DNA of 35,295 nt from contig NZ_LLWH01000175.1 of the NCBI RefSeq assembly GCF_001411475.1, forward strand, positions 1 to 35,295. Reading direction: 5' to 3'. The notes under the pieces are model-generated. The model was not told the DNA's origin. It worked only from the letters and a program-made list of their open reading frames with translations, and ran no database searches. Position numbers and translations under genes: made by a program. The first letter of the stretch is position 1; the number at the start of each line of letters is the position of its first letter. This document shows, piece by piece, positions 1 through 10,829 of this stretch. This stretch comes from Pseudomonas endophytica. GTDB lineage: Bacteria; Pseudomonadota; Gammaproteobacteria; Pseudomonadales; Pseudomonadaceae.

Positions 1-400
1 GACAGCCAGTTCCAAGACTAGCCGTGGTCGGGGTATCTGTGTCGCTCGGGGGTCGACCGGACACAAAAATCTCGCTACTAAGGTTTTAAACCTAGAATTG
101 CACTGCTCATTGTCATAGCCGAACTCATCCCTTGGGGGCAGTTCAGCTAACGACAGATCTGACGCACATCGTGTAAACGCCTCATTAACACTGCTTAGAT
201 CTTTACCCTGCAAAACGCGTGCTAATCAACGTCAAAGACCCTATTGCGCGATGGTCATGAGTAAAGACTCCGAGCCCGCATTTGGAGGCAAAGTTCAAAC
301 TATTTAGCTAACGACCGCCCGTCAACTCATGGGAATCAACAGGCACTCGGGAGGGTCAATCGAGCACCCTACCCCAGCAAATTGTTACGAGGTCTAGCTG
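1..400. other. gene-free left edge
   Basis: No convincing gene is seen here. Open frames are short and lack ribosome binding sites or recognisable protein features. The last 20 bases carry a GAGG-type ribosome binding site that serves the small ORF starting at 401. A promoter for that ORF is presumably in this stretch, but I cannot point to a convincing -35/-10 pair. Confidence 0.4.
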
Positions 401-604
401 ATGAATATCCCCATCCCTGCTGAAACACCCGACCCAAATATTGATAACCCTATTCTCCCGTCTGGCACCCCTGAGCCTGAGCCGTTGCCTAAGCAAGATC
501 CGCCACTCACGGACCCGCACCCGGTGGGTGATCCGCCTCGTGAGCAAGAGCCGAAAAAAATACTCAGCACGTTCTTTGCAGGCAGGCTTAATAGGAATGC
601 TTGA
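401..604 (+). CDS. small proline-rich hypothetical protein
   Basis: This 67-residue ORF has an ATG start preceded by an ACGAGGT ribosome binding site about 8 bases upstream. The protein is very rich in Pro, Asp and Glu (for example the PEPEPLP and PPLTDPHP segments), with no hydrophobic segment or cysteine, and ends in a basic tail (FFAGRLNRNA). It is probably intrinsically disordered. Short proline-rich proteins beginning MNIPIP occur in Pseudomonas to my recollection, but no function is known to me. A near-perfect 13-bp inverted repeat lies 24 bases after the stop, which fits a separate small transcription unit. Low sequence complexity means chance coding cannot be excluded. Confidence 0.5.
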   Translation: MNIPIPAETPDPNIDNPILPSGTPEPEPLPKQDPPLTDPHPVGDPPREQEPKKILSTFFAGRLNRNA

Positions 605-627
605 GTCACGCTTGCACGTCTGCCTTA

Positions 628-667
628 GTGGCTATTAACCGCCCTCCTTATGAAGGTTGATAGCCAC
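628..667. terminator. inverted repeat after the proline-rich ORF
   Basis: Arms GTGGCTATTAACC (628-640) and GGTTGATAGCCAC (655-667) pair over 13 positions, with one G-U-type mismatch, around a 14-base loop. It lies just downstream of the 401-604 stop codon. No strong T-run follows, so intrinsic termination is plausible but not proven. Confidence 0.45.
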
Positions 668-979
668 ACTGTTTCAGAACCCCACCAATCTGACACCCAC
701 GCATTCAATCGAACGACGTTCAAACTTATTAAAGGTGTCGTTGTGAGGTCGTTGAACGCAAATCTGATCCGCTTTTTAATCGGCTAGCTGTGTCTGTTAT
801 GCAAACAGTTCGCAGGGGATACTGCCGCGCCTTGATTGAAGCCGAGCACGAGCAGGAGTGCTCCGCATTGGCTGCACTCTTAATCATTTGGCAGTTCGAG
901 CGTGCCTCGCGATCTTTGATCTTTTAAAGCAAAGGCTGGGAACATGCCCGCTCCACAGCCTTAGCTGAGCTTTTTGCCC
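668..979. other. upstream region of the MocR regulator
   Basis: This gap contains no supported gene. It holds a short inverted repeat, GAGCAC (844-849) with GTGCTC (858-863), and a GCGATCTTTGATCTTTT string near 907-924 that resembles the core of the REP-like elements elsewhere in the window. The promoter of the regulator should lie here. Confidence 0.4.
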
Positions 980-2392
980 ATGAAGCGCTACGAAAAATTT
1001 GCTGAAGACATTGCTGAACTGATCCGCAGCGGAGTACTTGGCCCAGGTCAGCGTGTGCCTTCGGTACGTTTTGCCAGCCAAACCTATGGGGTGAGCCCAT
1101 CCACGGTTTTTCAAGCCTACTACCTGCTCGAACGTCGCGGCCTGATTCGCGCTAAGCCGCGTTCGGGGTATTTCGTCAACACCCACGCACCGCGCCCGTT
1201 TTCTGAGCCACAAGTGAGCCGCCAATCAGACGGTTCCACTGTGGTTGATGTCAGTGATTTAGTGTTCTCAGTGCTGGACTCCATAAAAGATCCGAATACC
1301 GTGCCTTTTGGCTCCGCTTTCCCCAGCCCGATGCTGTTCCCGTTGCAGCGTCTGGCGCGCTCATTGGCGACCGCGAGCCGTGACATGGACCCACGCATGG
1401 TGGTGACGGACATGTCTCCGGGCAACCCTCAGTTACGTCGTCAGATTGCTCTGCGGTACATGGTCGGTGGGCTGATGCTGCCCATGGAGGAGTTGCTGAT
1501 CACCAATGGCGCGCTTGAAGCCCTGAACCTGTGCTTGCAAGCGGTTACTGAGCCTGGCGATCTAGTGGCCATTGAGGCCCCAGCCTTTTACGCCTGTTTG
1601 CAAGTGCTGGAGCGGCTTAAGCTCAACGCCGTGGAAATCCCAGTGCACCCGCGTGAAGGCATTGACCTCGACGTACTGGCCCACAATTTGGAGCGGCTGC
1701 CGATCAAGGCCGTGTGGTGCATGACCAGTTTTCAAAATCCGATTGGCGCCACTACACCCGAGGCCAAAAAGCAGGCGCTGGTTGAGCTTTTGCGTGAACA
1801 TCAGGTGCCGCTGATCGAAGACGATGTGTACGCCGAGCTGTACTTCGGCCAACACGCGAGCAAACCTGCTAAGGCATTCGACACCGAAGGGCTGGTGATG
1901 CATTGCGGCTCGTTTGCCAAAAGCTTGGCTCCGGGATATCGCGTCGGTTGGGTTGCCGCTGGGCGTTATGCGCAGAAGGTCGAGCGCTTGAAACTGATGA
2001 CATCGCTATGCCCTTCGATGCCCGCACAAGCTGCCATTGCCGACTATTTGCAACACGGTGGCTATGACCGACATCTGCGTCGACTGCGTGATGCGTTAGA
2101 AGATCAGCAAAGTGCCATGCTGGCAGCGATTGCCCGCTACTTCCCGGCGCAAACCCGGGTTAGCAAGCCGGCGGGCGGGTACTTTTTATGGCTTGAACTA
2201 CCTGAGCAGATGGACTCGCTCACCTTGTTTCAGATGGCGTTGGCCCAAGGCATCAGCATAGCGCCAGGGCCGATCTTTTCGGCGACCCGGCGCTTTGGTA
2301 ACTGTATCCGCCTGAACTACGGCAGCCCATGGGATGAAAGCTGTGAGAAGGCCATGGAAACGCTGGGTAAAATTGTCCGCTCGCTATGCTGA
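980..2392 (+). CDS. MocR-family (GntR/aminotransferase) transcriptional regulator
   Basis: A 470-residue PLP-dependent regulator. Residues about 1-68 form a GntR-type winged helix (VPSVRFASQTYGVSPSTVFQ, then RGLIRAKPRSGYFV). Residues about 95-470 form a fold-type I aminotransferase domain with FQNPIG, the EDDVY segment, and SFAKSLAPGYRVGW with the probable PLP lysine near residue 314. MocR proteins sense amino acids or vitamins, usually controlling a neighbouring gene. It converges on the hydrolase gene of the pyrimidine cluster, so control of that cluster is possible but only inferred. The frame is also open from a TTG at 974. ATG 980 is preferred because it opens directly on the conserved MKRYEKFAEDI sequence. 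Family assignment is firm; the target is unknown. Confidence 0.9.
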   Translation: MKRYEKFAEDIAELIRSGVLGPGQRVPSVRFASQTYGVSPSTVFQAYYLLERRGLIRAKPRSGYFVNTHAPRPFSEPQVSRQSDGSTVVDVSDLVFSVLDSIKDPNTVPFGSAFPSPMLFPLQRLARSLATASRDMDPRMVVTDMSPGNPQLRRQIALRYMVGGLMLPMEELLITNGALEALNLCLQAVTEPGDLVAIEAPAFYACLQVLERLKLNAVEIPVHPREGIDLDVLAHNLERLPIKAVWCMTSFQNPIGATTPEAKKQALVELLREHQVPLIEDDVYAELYFGQHASKPAKAFDTEGLVMHCGSFAKSLAPGYRVGWVAAGRYAQKVERLKLMTSLCPSMPAQAAIADYLQHGGYDRHLRRLRDALEDQQSAMLAAIARYFPAQTRVSKPAGGYFLWLELPEQMDSLTLFQMALAQGISIAPGPIFSATRRFGNCIRLNYGSPWDESCEKAMETLGKIVRSLC

Positions 2393-2424
2393 CCTCCACG
2401 CCTGTAGTCGTTGGCAAGGTACGA

Positions 2425-2446
2425 CCGCTGCGCTCGAGCGCAGCGG
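2425..2446. terminator. 22-bp perfect palindrome between convergent genes
   Basis: CCGCTGCGCTC (2425-2435) is followed directly by its exact reverse complement (2436-2446). It sits between the stops of the MocR gene and the convergent hydrolase gene, so a bidirectional terminator is likely. There is no clear T-run. Confidence 0.5.
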
Positions 2447-2454
2447 CCGTGAAA

Positions 2455-2486
2455 GAGCTCAAAAGATCGCAAGCAAGCTCTTACAG
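2455..2486. repeat. REP-like element
   Basis: GAGCTCAAAAGATCGCAAGC is followed by AAGCTC. The AAAGATCGC core and flanking AGCTC inverted arms match the REP-like elements at 16228-16250, 16295-16312, 23375-23385 and 33198-33267. Extragenic position between convergent genes is typical for REP sequences. Confidence 0.5.
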
Positions 2487-3755
2487 CTTTGAAGCCACGG
2501 TCTCGGACGCCGCCAGCATCGCTTTGAGCAATACGGCGCACCCCGCCGCCAAGTCTTTAGGATCGGCGTTTTCAATTTCGTTATGGCTGATGCCGCCTTC
2601 ACATGGCACGAAAATCATGCCCGCAGGCCCTAGCTCGGCGAGGAAGATGGCGTCGTGCCCCGCGCCGCTGACGATGTCCATATGGCTCAGTCCCAGGTCA
2701 CTCGCTGCATCACGCACCGCATTGACGCAGTCAGGGTTGAAGTAAAGCGGTGGGAAGTCAGCCGTAGGGGTCAGCTCAAAGCTCAGGCCATGCTTGGCGC
2801 AGGTGGCTTCGATCACCTCACGCACTTCGTTAATCATCGAGTCCAGACGTTCCGGCTCCAGATGACGGAAGTCTAGGGTCATGCGCACTTCGCCGGGGAT
2901 GACGTTGCGCGAGCCGGGGTACGCTTGCAAGCAACCCACGGTGCCACAGGCATGTGGCTGATGGCCCAAAGCAGCTTTGTTAACCGCTGCAACGACCGCT
3001 GCTGCGCCGACCAACGCATCTTTGCGCAAGTGCATCGGCGTCGGCCCAGCATGTGCTTCGACGCCGCGCAAATTGAGGTCGAACCATTTTTGCCCCAAGG
3101 CGCCGAGTACCACGCCAATGGTTTTGCGTTCGTCTTCTAAGATCGGTCCTTGTTCAATGTGGGCCTCAAAGTACGCGCCCACCGGATGCCCGCTCACGGC
3201 TCGGCTGCCTGCGTAACCAATGGCATTCAGGGCTTCACCGACGGTGACACCTTGAGCGTCGGTTTTGGCCAAGGTTTCTTCCAGGGTGAACTTTTCTGCA
3301 AAGACCCCCGACCCCATCATGCACGGCGCAAAACGCGATCCTTCTTCGTTGGTCCATACCACTACTTCAATCGGCGCTTGGGTCTTGATATTCAGGTCAT
3401 TGAGGGTGCGCAACACTTCGACCCCGGCCAGTACGCCGAAACAACCATCGAATTTGCCGCCGGTGGGTTGAGTGTCAATGTGGCTGCCTGTCATGACCGG
3501 CGGCAAGTTAGGGTTGAGTCCGGGGCGACGGGCGAAGATATTGCCCACGGCGTCGACGCTGACGCTACACCCGGCTTCTTCGCACCAACGCACGAAAATA
3601 TCTCGGGCCTGACGGTCAAGGTCGGTCAGGGCCAAACGGCATACGCCGCCTTTGGCAGTGGCGCCTAACTTCGCCAGTTCCATGAGCGAGGCCCATAGAC
3701 GTTCGCCATTGATCGACTGTGCGCGTTGCTGCTGAAGGTCTTGTGCGGCATTCAT
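2481..3755 (-). CDS. pydC: N-carbamoyl-beta-alanine amidohydrolase (beta-ureidopropionase)
   Basis: A 424-residue M20-family zinc hydrolase of the N-carbamoyl-amino-acid/allantoate amidohydrolase group. It probably removes the carbamoyl group from N-carbamoyl-beta-alanine to give beta-alanine, CO2 and ammonia, the last step of reductive uracil breakdown. Visible metal-site motifs are GSHIDTQ (His92), KFDG (Asp103), NEEGSRF (Glu137/Glu138) and AHIEQGP (His199), with a late SGAGHDA histidine. The start has a GAGGAA ribosome binding site. It follows the NCS1 transporter by about 31 bases, likely in one minus-strand transcript. The family also includes hydantoinase-linked L-carbamoylases and allantoate hydrolases, so the substrate rests on gene context. 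Confidence 0.87.
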   Translation of the reverse strand: MNAAQDLQQQRAQSINGERLWASLMELAKLGATAKGGVCRLALTDLDRQARDIFVRWCEEAGCSVSVDAVGNIFARRPGLNPNLPPVMTGSHIDTQPTGGKFDGCFGVLAGVEVLRTLNDLNIKTQAPIEVVVWTNEEGSRFAPCMMGSGVFAEKFTLEETLAKTDAQGVTVGEALNAIGYAGSRAVSGHPVGAYFEAHIEQGPILEDERKTIGVVLGALGQKWFDLNLRGVEAHAGPTPMHLRKDALVGAAAVVAAVNKAALGHQPHACGTVGCLQAYPGSRNVIPGEVRMTLDFRHLEPERLDSMINEVREVIEATCAKHGLSFELTPTADFPPLYFNPDCVNAVRDAASDLGLSHMDIVSGAGHDAIFLAELGPAGMIFVPCEGGISHNEIENADPKDLAAGCAVLLKAMLAASETVASKL

Positions 3756-3786
3756 ATTTTTATTCCTCAGGCAGTGTGTGATCAGG

Positions 3787-5280
3787 TCAAATCGGACTTT
3801 TGCTGACCGCCGCTTGCGGGCTGCTCAAGCGGCACAATCCGTAGTAAATCGCAGCACCGAGCAAAGACCCGGTAAACCAGCCGTAGTCGTAAAACCAACT
3901 GAAAGCGCTGCTGCCCAACGACAGCAAGGTCAAGGCCACCGGTACGGCGAAGGCAATGAAGCCATTCCAGTTCCAAGCTGGGTACACGCCATCGCGATAG
4001 AGCCCAGCAAGGTCTAGTTTTTGCTGACGGATGATGAAGTAGTCGACCACCATGATCCCGGCAATCGGCCCTAGTAGGCTGGAATAACCCAGCAACCAGT
4101 TGGAGTACACGGTTTCGAGGCTGATATCTGATACCAGTAGGCCCAGCTTTTTGAGCAACTCATGAGCCATCAACGCCAGCCCCACTAAACCGGTCAAGAT
4201 CACCGCAGTGGTGCGGTTGATCAGCTTGGGGGCAATGTTCTGGAAGTCATTAGTGGGTGACACGATGTTGGCCGCCGTGTTGGTCGACAAGGTGGCAATG
4301 ATGATCAATGCCATGGCCAGCGCAACCCAGCCTGGGCTTTGGATATGACCGATCAGGCTCACCGGATCAGACACGGTAACGCCCACCAATTTCTGAGACG
4401 CTGCGGTCATGATCACGCCCAAAGCGGCGAACAAGAACATGGTCAATGGCAAGCCAAATATTTGCCCCAAGATCTGATCTTTCTGGCTTTTGGCGTAGCG
4501 ACTGAAATCGGGAATATTGAGTGATAACGTCGCCCAAAAACCGACCATCGCCGTCAAACCGGCGAAGAAGTAGCCATAGACGCTGGCCCCTTCCGGGCGC
4601 TTCGGCGGCTGGGCTAGCAATTCTGTCATTGACACATTCGGCAATGCCCACACCAGCAAACCTACCCCCACCAACACCAATAGCGGCGCGGAGAGAGTTT
4701 CAAGCCACTTGATTGACTCGGCACCGCGCAACACCACCCACAAGTTGAGCACCCAAAACACCATAAAACCAATCACTTCACCGGTGCCGCCGAGGCTTTT
4801 CCAGCCTTCAAACATAGAGCCCAGAAACAGGTGGATAGCCAGCCCGCCGAATAGGGTTTGAATCCCAAACCAGCCGCAGGCCACCAGTGCACGGATCAGA
4901 CACGGGACGTTGGAACCCAGGATGCCGAACGAAGACCGCAGCAGTACCGGAAAAGGAATGCCGTATTTGGTGCCGGCAAAGGCGTTTAGCGTCAGCGGGA
5001 TCAACACCACGATATTGGCTAGAAAAATCGCCAACAGCGCTTCGCCGACGGACAGCCCAAAGTAGGCCGTTAAGACGCCGCCTAAGGTGTAGGTCGGCAC
5101 GCAGATCGACATTCCCACCCAGAGCGCAGTGATATGCCATTTGTTCCAAGTGCGCTCATGAACGCGGGTGGGTGCAATGTCGTGGTTGTAGCGGGGGCTA
5201 TCGAGCACTTCTGGCCCGGCTTCTAATTCATATAAACCATTACGTTCGGTGACTTGTGATCTGCTCGGTTGCATGCTCAT
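3787..5280 (-). CDS. NCS1-family nucleobase/hydantoin transporter
   Basis: A 497-residue polytopic inner-membrane protein, about 12 hydrophobic segments, of the nucleobase:cation symporter-1 family (Mhp1, PucI and CodB relatives). Family-like features include the N-terminal TWNKWHITALWVGMSIC region and PTYTLGG before helix 1, and NIPDFSRYAKS in the middle (about residues 252-262). It should import uracil, thymine, a dihydropyrimidine or a hydantoin to feed the adjacent enzymes. First gene of the minus-strand unit, with an AGAGAG ribosome binding site, divergent from dihydropyrimidinase. The precise substrate cannot be told from sequence alone. Confidence 0.88.
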   Translation of the reverse strand: MSMQPSRSQVTERNGLYELEAGPEVLDSPRYNHDIAPTRVHERTWNKWHITALWVGMSICVPTYTLGGVLTAYFGLSVGEALLAIFLANIVVLIPLTLNAFAGTKYGIPFPVLLRSSFGILGSNVPCLIRALVACGWFGIQTLFGGLAIHLFLGSMFEGWKSLGGTGEVIGFMVFWVLNLWVVLRGAESIKWLETLSAPLLVLVGVGLLVWALPNVSMTELLAQPPKRPEGASVYGYFFAGLTAMVGFWATLSLNIPDFSRYAKSQKDQILGQIFGLPLTMFLFAALGVIMTAASQKLVGVTVSDPVSLIGHIQSPGWVALAMALIIIATLSTNTAANIVSPTNDFQNIAPKLINRTTAVILTGLVGLALMAHELLKKLGLLVSDISLETVYSNWLLGYSSLLGPIAGIMVVDYFIIRQQKLDLAGLYRDGVYPAWNWNGFIAFAVPVALTLLSLGSSAFSWFYDYGWFTGSLLGAAIYYGLCRLSSPQAAVSKSPI

Positions 5281-5657
5281 TCACTCTCTTTTTATGGTGA
5301 TTAACTCTGCGCACGGACGCAGAGTGATGCTCTGTGCATTGCCCTGTGAACCGAGGCCCACCGGGTAATGGCAGCGACAATCAAAAACTGTGCCGTGTTA
5401 ATTATTATGTTCACGGACAGTTGTGTTCACACCTTACAACTCGCTGGTTTATAAGCACTTTTAAACAGCACGCAATGTACCTATAACCCCTTATCAAACC
5501 GGCTTAACATTGCCCGATAGAACAAAACGAAACATATCGGTGCAGGCTTATTTATTTTTTCTAGGTTTCAGATGATCTCCACGTGCGTCAAGCGACTGAT
5601 TTAGCATAAGAAACTTCACCCATATTTAATTCCTGTCAAGTGCGCCGAAATGGTTAA

Positions 5658-7307
<1,650 letters not shown>

Positions 7308-7364
7308 GCGCCTAACCACTGTCCGTTAGAGACAGACGCTTCCCACAACCGTGAGGCAACTACT

Positions 7365-8732
7365 GTGATCAAGTCCCTGAATCATTTACCGCATCCCCAG
7401 GAAAATGCATTGGTGTTGGCCAGTCATTTCACTGATCTGGCCCCTCCACTTAACGCACGCCAAGCTGAACTGGAAAGTTCGCGTTGCTTGTATTGCTACG
7501 ATGCACCTTGTGTAAACGCATGCCCCAGCGACATCGACATTCCGTCGTTCATTCGCAATATCCAGCAAGAAAACATCCAAGGCGCCGCGCAAAAAATTCT
7601 GTCCGCCAACATCCTCGGCGGCAGTTGCGCCCGTGTTTGCCCGACCGAGGTGCTGTGCCAGCAAGCGTGCGTGCGTAATAACGCGCAGGAATGTGCGCCG
7701 GTCTTGATCGGTTTATTGCAGCGTTACGCCATTGATCATGCGCAGTTCAGCGAGCACCCGTTCAAACGCGCAGCCCCCACTGGCAAGCGTATTGCGGTGG
7801 TTGGTGCAGGCCCAGCCGGTTTGGCATGTGCTCATCGACTGGCGATGCACGGGCATGAAGTGGTGATTTTCGAAGCCAGTGAAAAGTCCGGCGGGCTTAA
7901 TGAATACGGGATTGCCAAGTACAAACTGGTGGATGATTTCGCGCAGCGTGAAGTGGATTTTGTGCTGCAAATCGGGGGCATTGAAGTCCGCCACGGCCAA
8001 CGTTTAGGCGACAACGTGAGCCTGACTGACCTTCATCAGCAATTCGATTCTGTATTTCTGGCGATCGGGCTGGCCGCCAGCCGGCAATTAGGGCTGGCCC
8101 ATGAAGACGCGCCGGGGCTCATGGCGGCCACTGATTACATCCGCGAATTGCGCCAAAGTGACGACCTGAGTGAATTGCCATTGGCCGAGCGTTGCATTGT
8201 GTTGGGCGCGGGCAACACGGCCATCGACATGGCCGTTCAGATGGCGCGTCTAGGCGCTCGCGAGGTGAACTTGGTGTATCGCCGCGGGCTGCAAGACATG
8301 GGGGCAACCGGGCATGAGCAAGATATCGCTAAGGCTAATCAGGTACGCCTAATGACGTGGGCACAACCCGATGCGGTACTACTCGATGACCGTGGCCAGG
8401 TTCGCGGCATGCGTTTTGCGCGTACCCGGCTAGAAGACGGGCGGCTAGTGAACACAGGGGAGACCTTTGAGTTGGCCGCAGATGCGGTATTTAAGGCGAT
8501 TGGCCAAACATTTAATGAAGCGGCGCTGAGCGATCCACTGGCCCACTCACTTCAGCGTGTGGGCGACCGTATCGAGGTTGATGAGCAACTGCGCACCAGC
8601 ATTGCAGGCGTGTATGCCGGAGGCGATTGCACGGCCTTGGGTCAGGACTTAACCGTACAGGCCGTGCAACACGGCAAGCTGGCCGCGCAAGCGATCCATG
8701 CCCAACTCATGCTGAATCAGGAGGCTGCATAA
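7365..8732 (+). CDS. pydX: dihydropyrimidine dehydrogenase, NAD(P)H/flavin subunit PydX
   Basis: A 455-residue protein related to the small subunit of glutamate synthase. The N-terminal third carries eight cysteines for two Fe-S clusters (Cys41, 44, 49, 53 and 88, 92, 98, 102). A FAD Rossmann motif follows (VVGAGPAG, about residues 145-152), then an NAD(P) site (VLGAGNTAID, about 265-275) and GGDCTALG near the end. It passes electrons from NAD(P)H to PydA to reduce uracil or thymine. The start is GTG with GTGAGG upstream, 57 bases after hydA. Its stop abuts the pydA start with no gap, indicating coupled translation of the two subunits. Confidence 0.92.
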   Translation: MIKSLNHLPHPQENALVLASHFTDLAPPLNARQAELESSRCLYCYDAPCVNACPSDIDIPSFIRNIQQENIQGAAQKILSANILGGSCARVCPTEVLCQQACVRNNAQECAPVLIGLLQRYAIDHAQFSEHPFKRAAPTGKRIAVVGAGPAGLACAHRLAMHGHEVVIFEASEKSGGLNEYGIAKYKLVDDFAQREVDFVLQIGGIEVRHGQRLGDNVSLTDLHQQFDSVFLAIGLAASRQLGLAHEDAPGLMAATDYIRELRQSDDLSELPLAERCIVLGAGNTAIDMAVQMARLGAREVNLVYRRGLQDMGATGHEQDIAKANQVRLMTWAQPDAVLLDDRGQVRGMRFARTRLEDGRLVNTGETFELAADAVFKAIGQTFNEAALSDPLAHSLQRVGDRIEVDEQLRTSIAGVYAGGDCTALGQDLTVQAVQHGKLAAQAIHAQLMLNQEAA

Positions 8733-10007
8733 ATGGCCGATCTCTCGATTAACTTCGCCGGTATCAAAGCACCTAATCCCTTTTGGCTGGCCTCAGCACC
8801 GCCCACCGATAAAGCCTATAACGTAGTCCGCGCCTATGAGGCGGGTTGGGGCGGCGTGGTCTGGAAAACTTTGGGGGAAGACCCTGCAGCGGTCAACGTA
8901 TCTTCGCGCTACTCGGCGCACTTCGGGCTCAACCGCGAAGTCATGGGCATCAACAATATCGAACTGATTACTGACCGCTCACTTGAGATTAATTTGCGGG
9001 AAATCACCCAAGTCAAAAAAGACTGGCCCGACCGGGCATTGATTGTGTCGCTGATGGTGCCGTGTGAAGAAAGCGCTTGGAAACACATATTGCCGCTGGT
9101 GGAGGCCACCGGCGCAGACGGCATTGAGTTGAACTTCGGCTGCCCGCATGGCATGCCTGAGCGCGGCATGGGTGCGGCCGTGGGCCAAGTGCCGGAGTAT
9201 GTAGAGATGGTCACGCGCTGGTGCAAGACCTACTGCTCGCTGCCCGTCATCGTCAAGCTAACCCCCAATATCACCGATGTCCGCCTCAGTGCCCGTGCGG
9301 CCCATCGCGGCGGCGCTGACGCGGTGTCACTCATCAACACCATCAACTCAATCACCAGCGTCGACCTTGAGCGCATGGTCGCGCTACCGGTGGTCGGCAG
9401 TCAGAGTACACACGGCGGTTACTGCGGCTCTGCGGTCAAACCGATTGCGCTGAATATGGTGGCTGAAATTGCCCGCGATCCACAGACCCAAGGGTTGCCT
9501 ATCTGTGGGATCGGCGGCATTGGCAGTTGGCGCGATGCGGCAGAATTTATCGCCCTAGGCTGTGGCGCTGTGCAAGTGTGCACCGCCGCCATGCTCCACG
9601 GTTTTCGGATTGTTGATGAGATGAAGGACGGTTTATCACGCTGGATGGACAGCCAAGGCTATTCGAGTCTGAATGACTTTTCGGGTCGTGCTGTGGGCAA
9701 TACCACCGACTGGAAATATCTGGATATAAACTATCAAGTCATCGCCAAAATCGACCAAGAGGCGTGCATTGGTTGTGGTCGTTGCCATATTGCGTGCGAA
9801 GACACCTCCCACCAAGCAATTTCCAGTATGCGGCTGGCTGACGGGACCCATCGTTATGAAGTGATTGATGATGAGTGTGTGGGTTGCAACCTATGCCAGA
9901 TCACGTGCCCGGTTGATCACTGCATCGAGATGGTGCCGCAAAACACTGGCAAGCCGTTTTTGGACTGGAACCACGACCCGCGCAACCCGTATCGAGTGGC
10001 CTCGTAG
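8733..10007 (+). CDS. pydA: dihydropyrimidine dehydrogenase, catalytic subunit PydA (PreA type)
   Basis: A 424-residue protein with an N-terminal dihydroorotate-dehydrogenase-like FMN barrel (about 1-310; FAGIKAPNPFWLASAPPT, ELNFGCPHGMPERGMG) and a C-terminal two-cluster ferredoxin domain (Cys345/348/351/355 and Cys382/385/388/392, in ACIGCGRCHIAC and CVGCNLCQITCP). It reduces uracil and thymine to the 5,6-dihydro forms, first step of the reductive pathway. AGGAGG sits inside the end of pydX, and ATG follows the pydX stop directly. A hairpin at 10055-10081 probably ends the operon. Confidence 0.93.
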   Translation: MADLSINFAGIKAPNPFWLASAPPTDKAYNVVRAYEAGWGGVVWKTLGEDPAAVNVSSRYSAHFGLNREVMGINNIELITDRSLEINLREITQVKKDWPDRALIVSLMVPCEESAWKHILPLVEATGADGIELNFGCPHGMPERGMGAAVGQVPEYVEMVTRWCKTYCSLPVIVKLTPNITDVRLSARAAHRGGADAVSLINTINSITSVDLERMVALPVVGSQSTHGGYCGSAVKPIALNMVAEIARDPQTQGLPICGIGGIGSWRDAAEFIALGCGAVQVCTAAMLHGFRIVDEMKDGLSRWMDSQGYSSLNDFSGRAVGNTTDWKYLDINYQVIAKIDQEACIGCGRCHIACEDTSHQAISSMRLADGTHRYEVIDDECVGCNLCQITCPVDHCIEMVPQNTGKPFLDWNHDPRNPYRVAS

Positions 10008-10054
10008 CAGCCCCCCTCTCTAACCCCGCTGGTCTTACCCAGGTGTTGCAAGTG

Positions 10055-10081
10055 GCTAACTCGGCAGTTTGCCGGGTTAGC
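10055..10081. terminator. terminator hairpin between pydA and tetR gene
   Basis: GCTAACTCGGC (10055-10065) and GCCGGGTTAGC (10071-10081) pair over 11 positions with one mismatch around a 5-base loop. It lies between the stops of the convergent pydA and TetR genes, so it may serve both directions. Confidence 0.6.
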
Positions 10082-10114
10082 TGCGCTTTGCTCTTAAGCG
10101 GCCATAGGAACCTG

Positions 10115-10735
10115 TTACGGCTCCAACCCGATCCCGCGCAAAATGATGCTGGTCACACTTTGTATTGCGCGCTCGAACTGAATGTCAGTCAGCGGTTGGC
10201 GTTCGTTTATCAGATTTACCTGATGATCGAAGTCTGCGTAGTGCTGTGTTGAAGCCCAAATCATGAATAAGAGGCTGGAAGGCTCTACCGGCAAAATCCG
10301 TTTGTCCGACACCCACTGGCGAATTTTGGCCTCTTTCATCTTCGCCCACTCATACAGACTTTCATCCAGCGTCATCCCCAATGTGGGGGCGCCATGGATG
10401 ATTTCATCTGCCCACACTTTGGAGCCATACGGACGCGTGCGCGAATGGGTCATTTTGGCGCGAATGTAACTGCTCAGTACTAGGCGCGGATCATCGTAGG
10501 TTTCAAAGCACAGCGCATCTTGCTTCCATACTTCCAGCAAGCCCAGCAACAGCGCGTTATAAAGCTCGGTTTTAGTGCTGAAGTAGTAATGCAAGTTGGA
10601 GCGAGGAAGCTCAACTTCAGCGGCGATATCAGCCATGGCGGTGCCTGCAAAACCTTTCTCGGCAAAGACTTTTTCTGCGCCAAGGAGGATCTTTTCGACA
10701 TTGCTGCGACGAATTTCGATCTTGTGATTACTCAT
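10115..10735 (-). CDS. TetR-family regulator, RutR-like
   Basis: A 206-residue repressor-type protein. The HTH is in residues about 14-60 (ILLGAEKVFAEKGFAGTAMADIA, then LPRSNLHYYFSTKTELYNALL). The ligand domain contains FETYDDPRLVLSSYIRAKM and RTRPYGSKVWADEIIHGAP, reminiscent of RutR, the E. coli uracil-sensing regulator of pyrimidine breakdown. Placed at the end of the pyd cluster, it is the natural candidate for pyrimidine-responsive control; this is inferred. A perfect GTGACCGGTCAC palindrome lies about 95 bases upstream of its ATG, and the shared CTGTCA-N4-TGACAG motif about 160 bases upstream. Confidence 0.85.
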   Translation of the reverse strand: MSNHKIEIRRSNVEKILLGAEKVFAEKGFAGTAMADIAAEVELPRSNLHYYFSTKTELYNALLLGLLEVWKQDALCFETYDDPRLVLSSYIRAKMTHSRTRPYGSKVWADEIIHGAPTLGMTLDESLYEWAKMKEAKIRQWVSDKRILPVEPSSLLFMIWASTQHYADFDHQVNLINERQPLTDIQFERAIQSVTSIILRGIGLEP

Positions 10736-10829
10736 AGCTGATGGCCCTTGTCGTCACGATTCGCCGAAATGTGCACGGGCAATACTTGCTCCATCTGCCA
10801 GTTTCGATCAAGGGCTGGCCCATGATTGA

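Noticed and set aside
884..1225. 113-residue minus-strand frame upstream of and overlapping the MocR gene
   Set aside because: It lies largely antisense to the conserved GntR domain, with no family resemblance.
3150..3668. 172-residue plus-strand frame
   Set aside because: It is antisense to the well-supported M20 hydrolase gene and has no recognisable domain.
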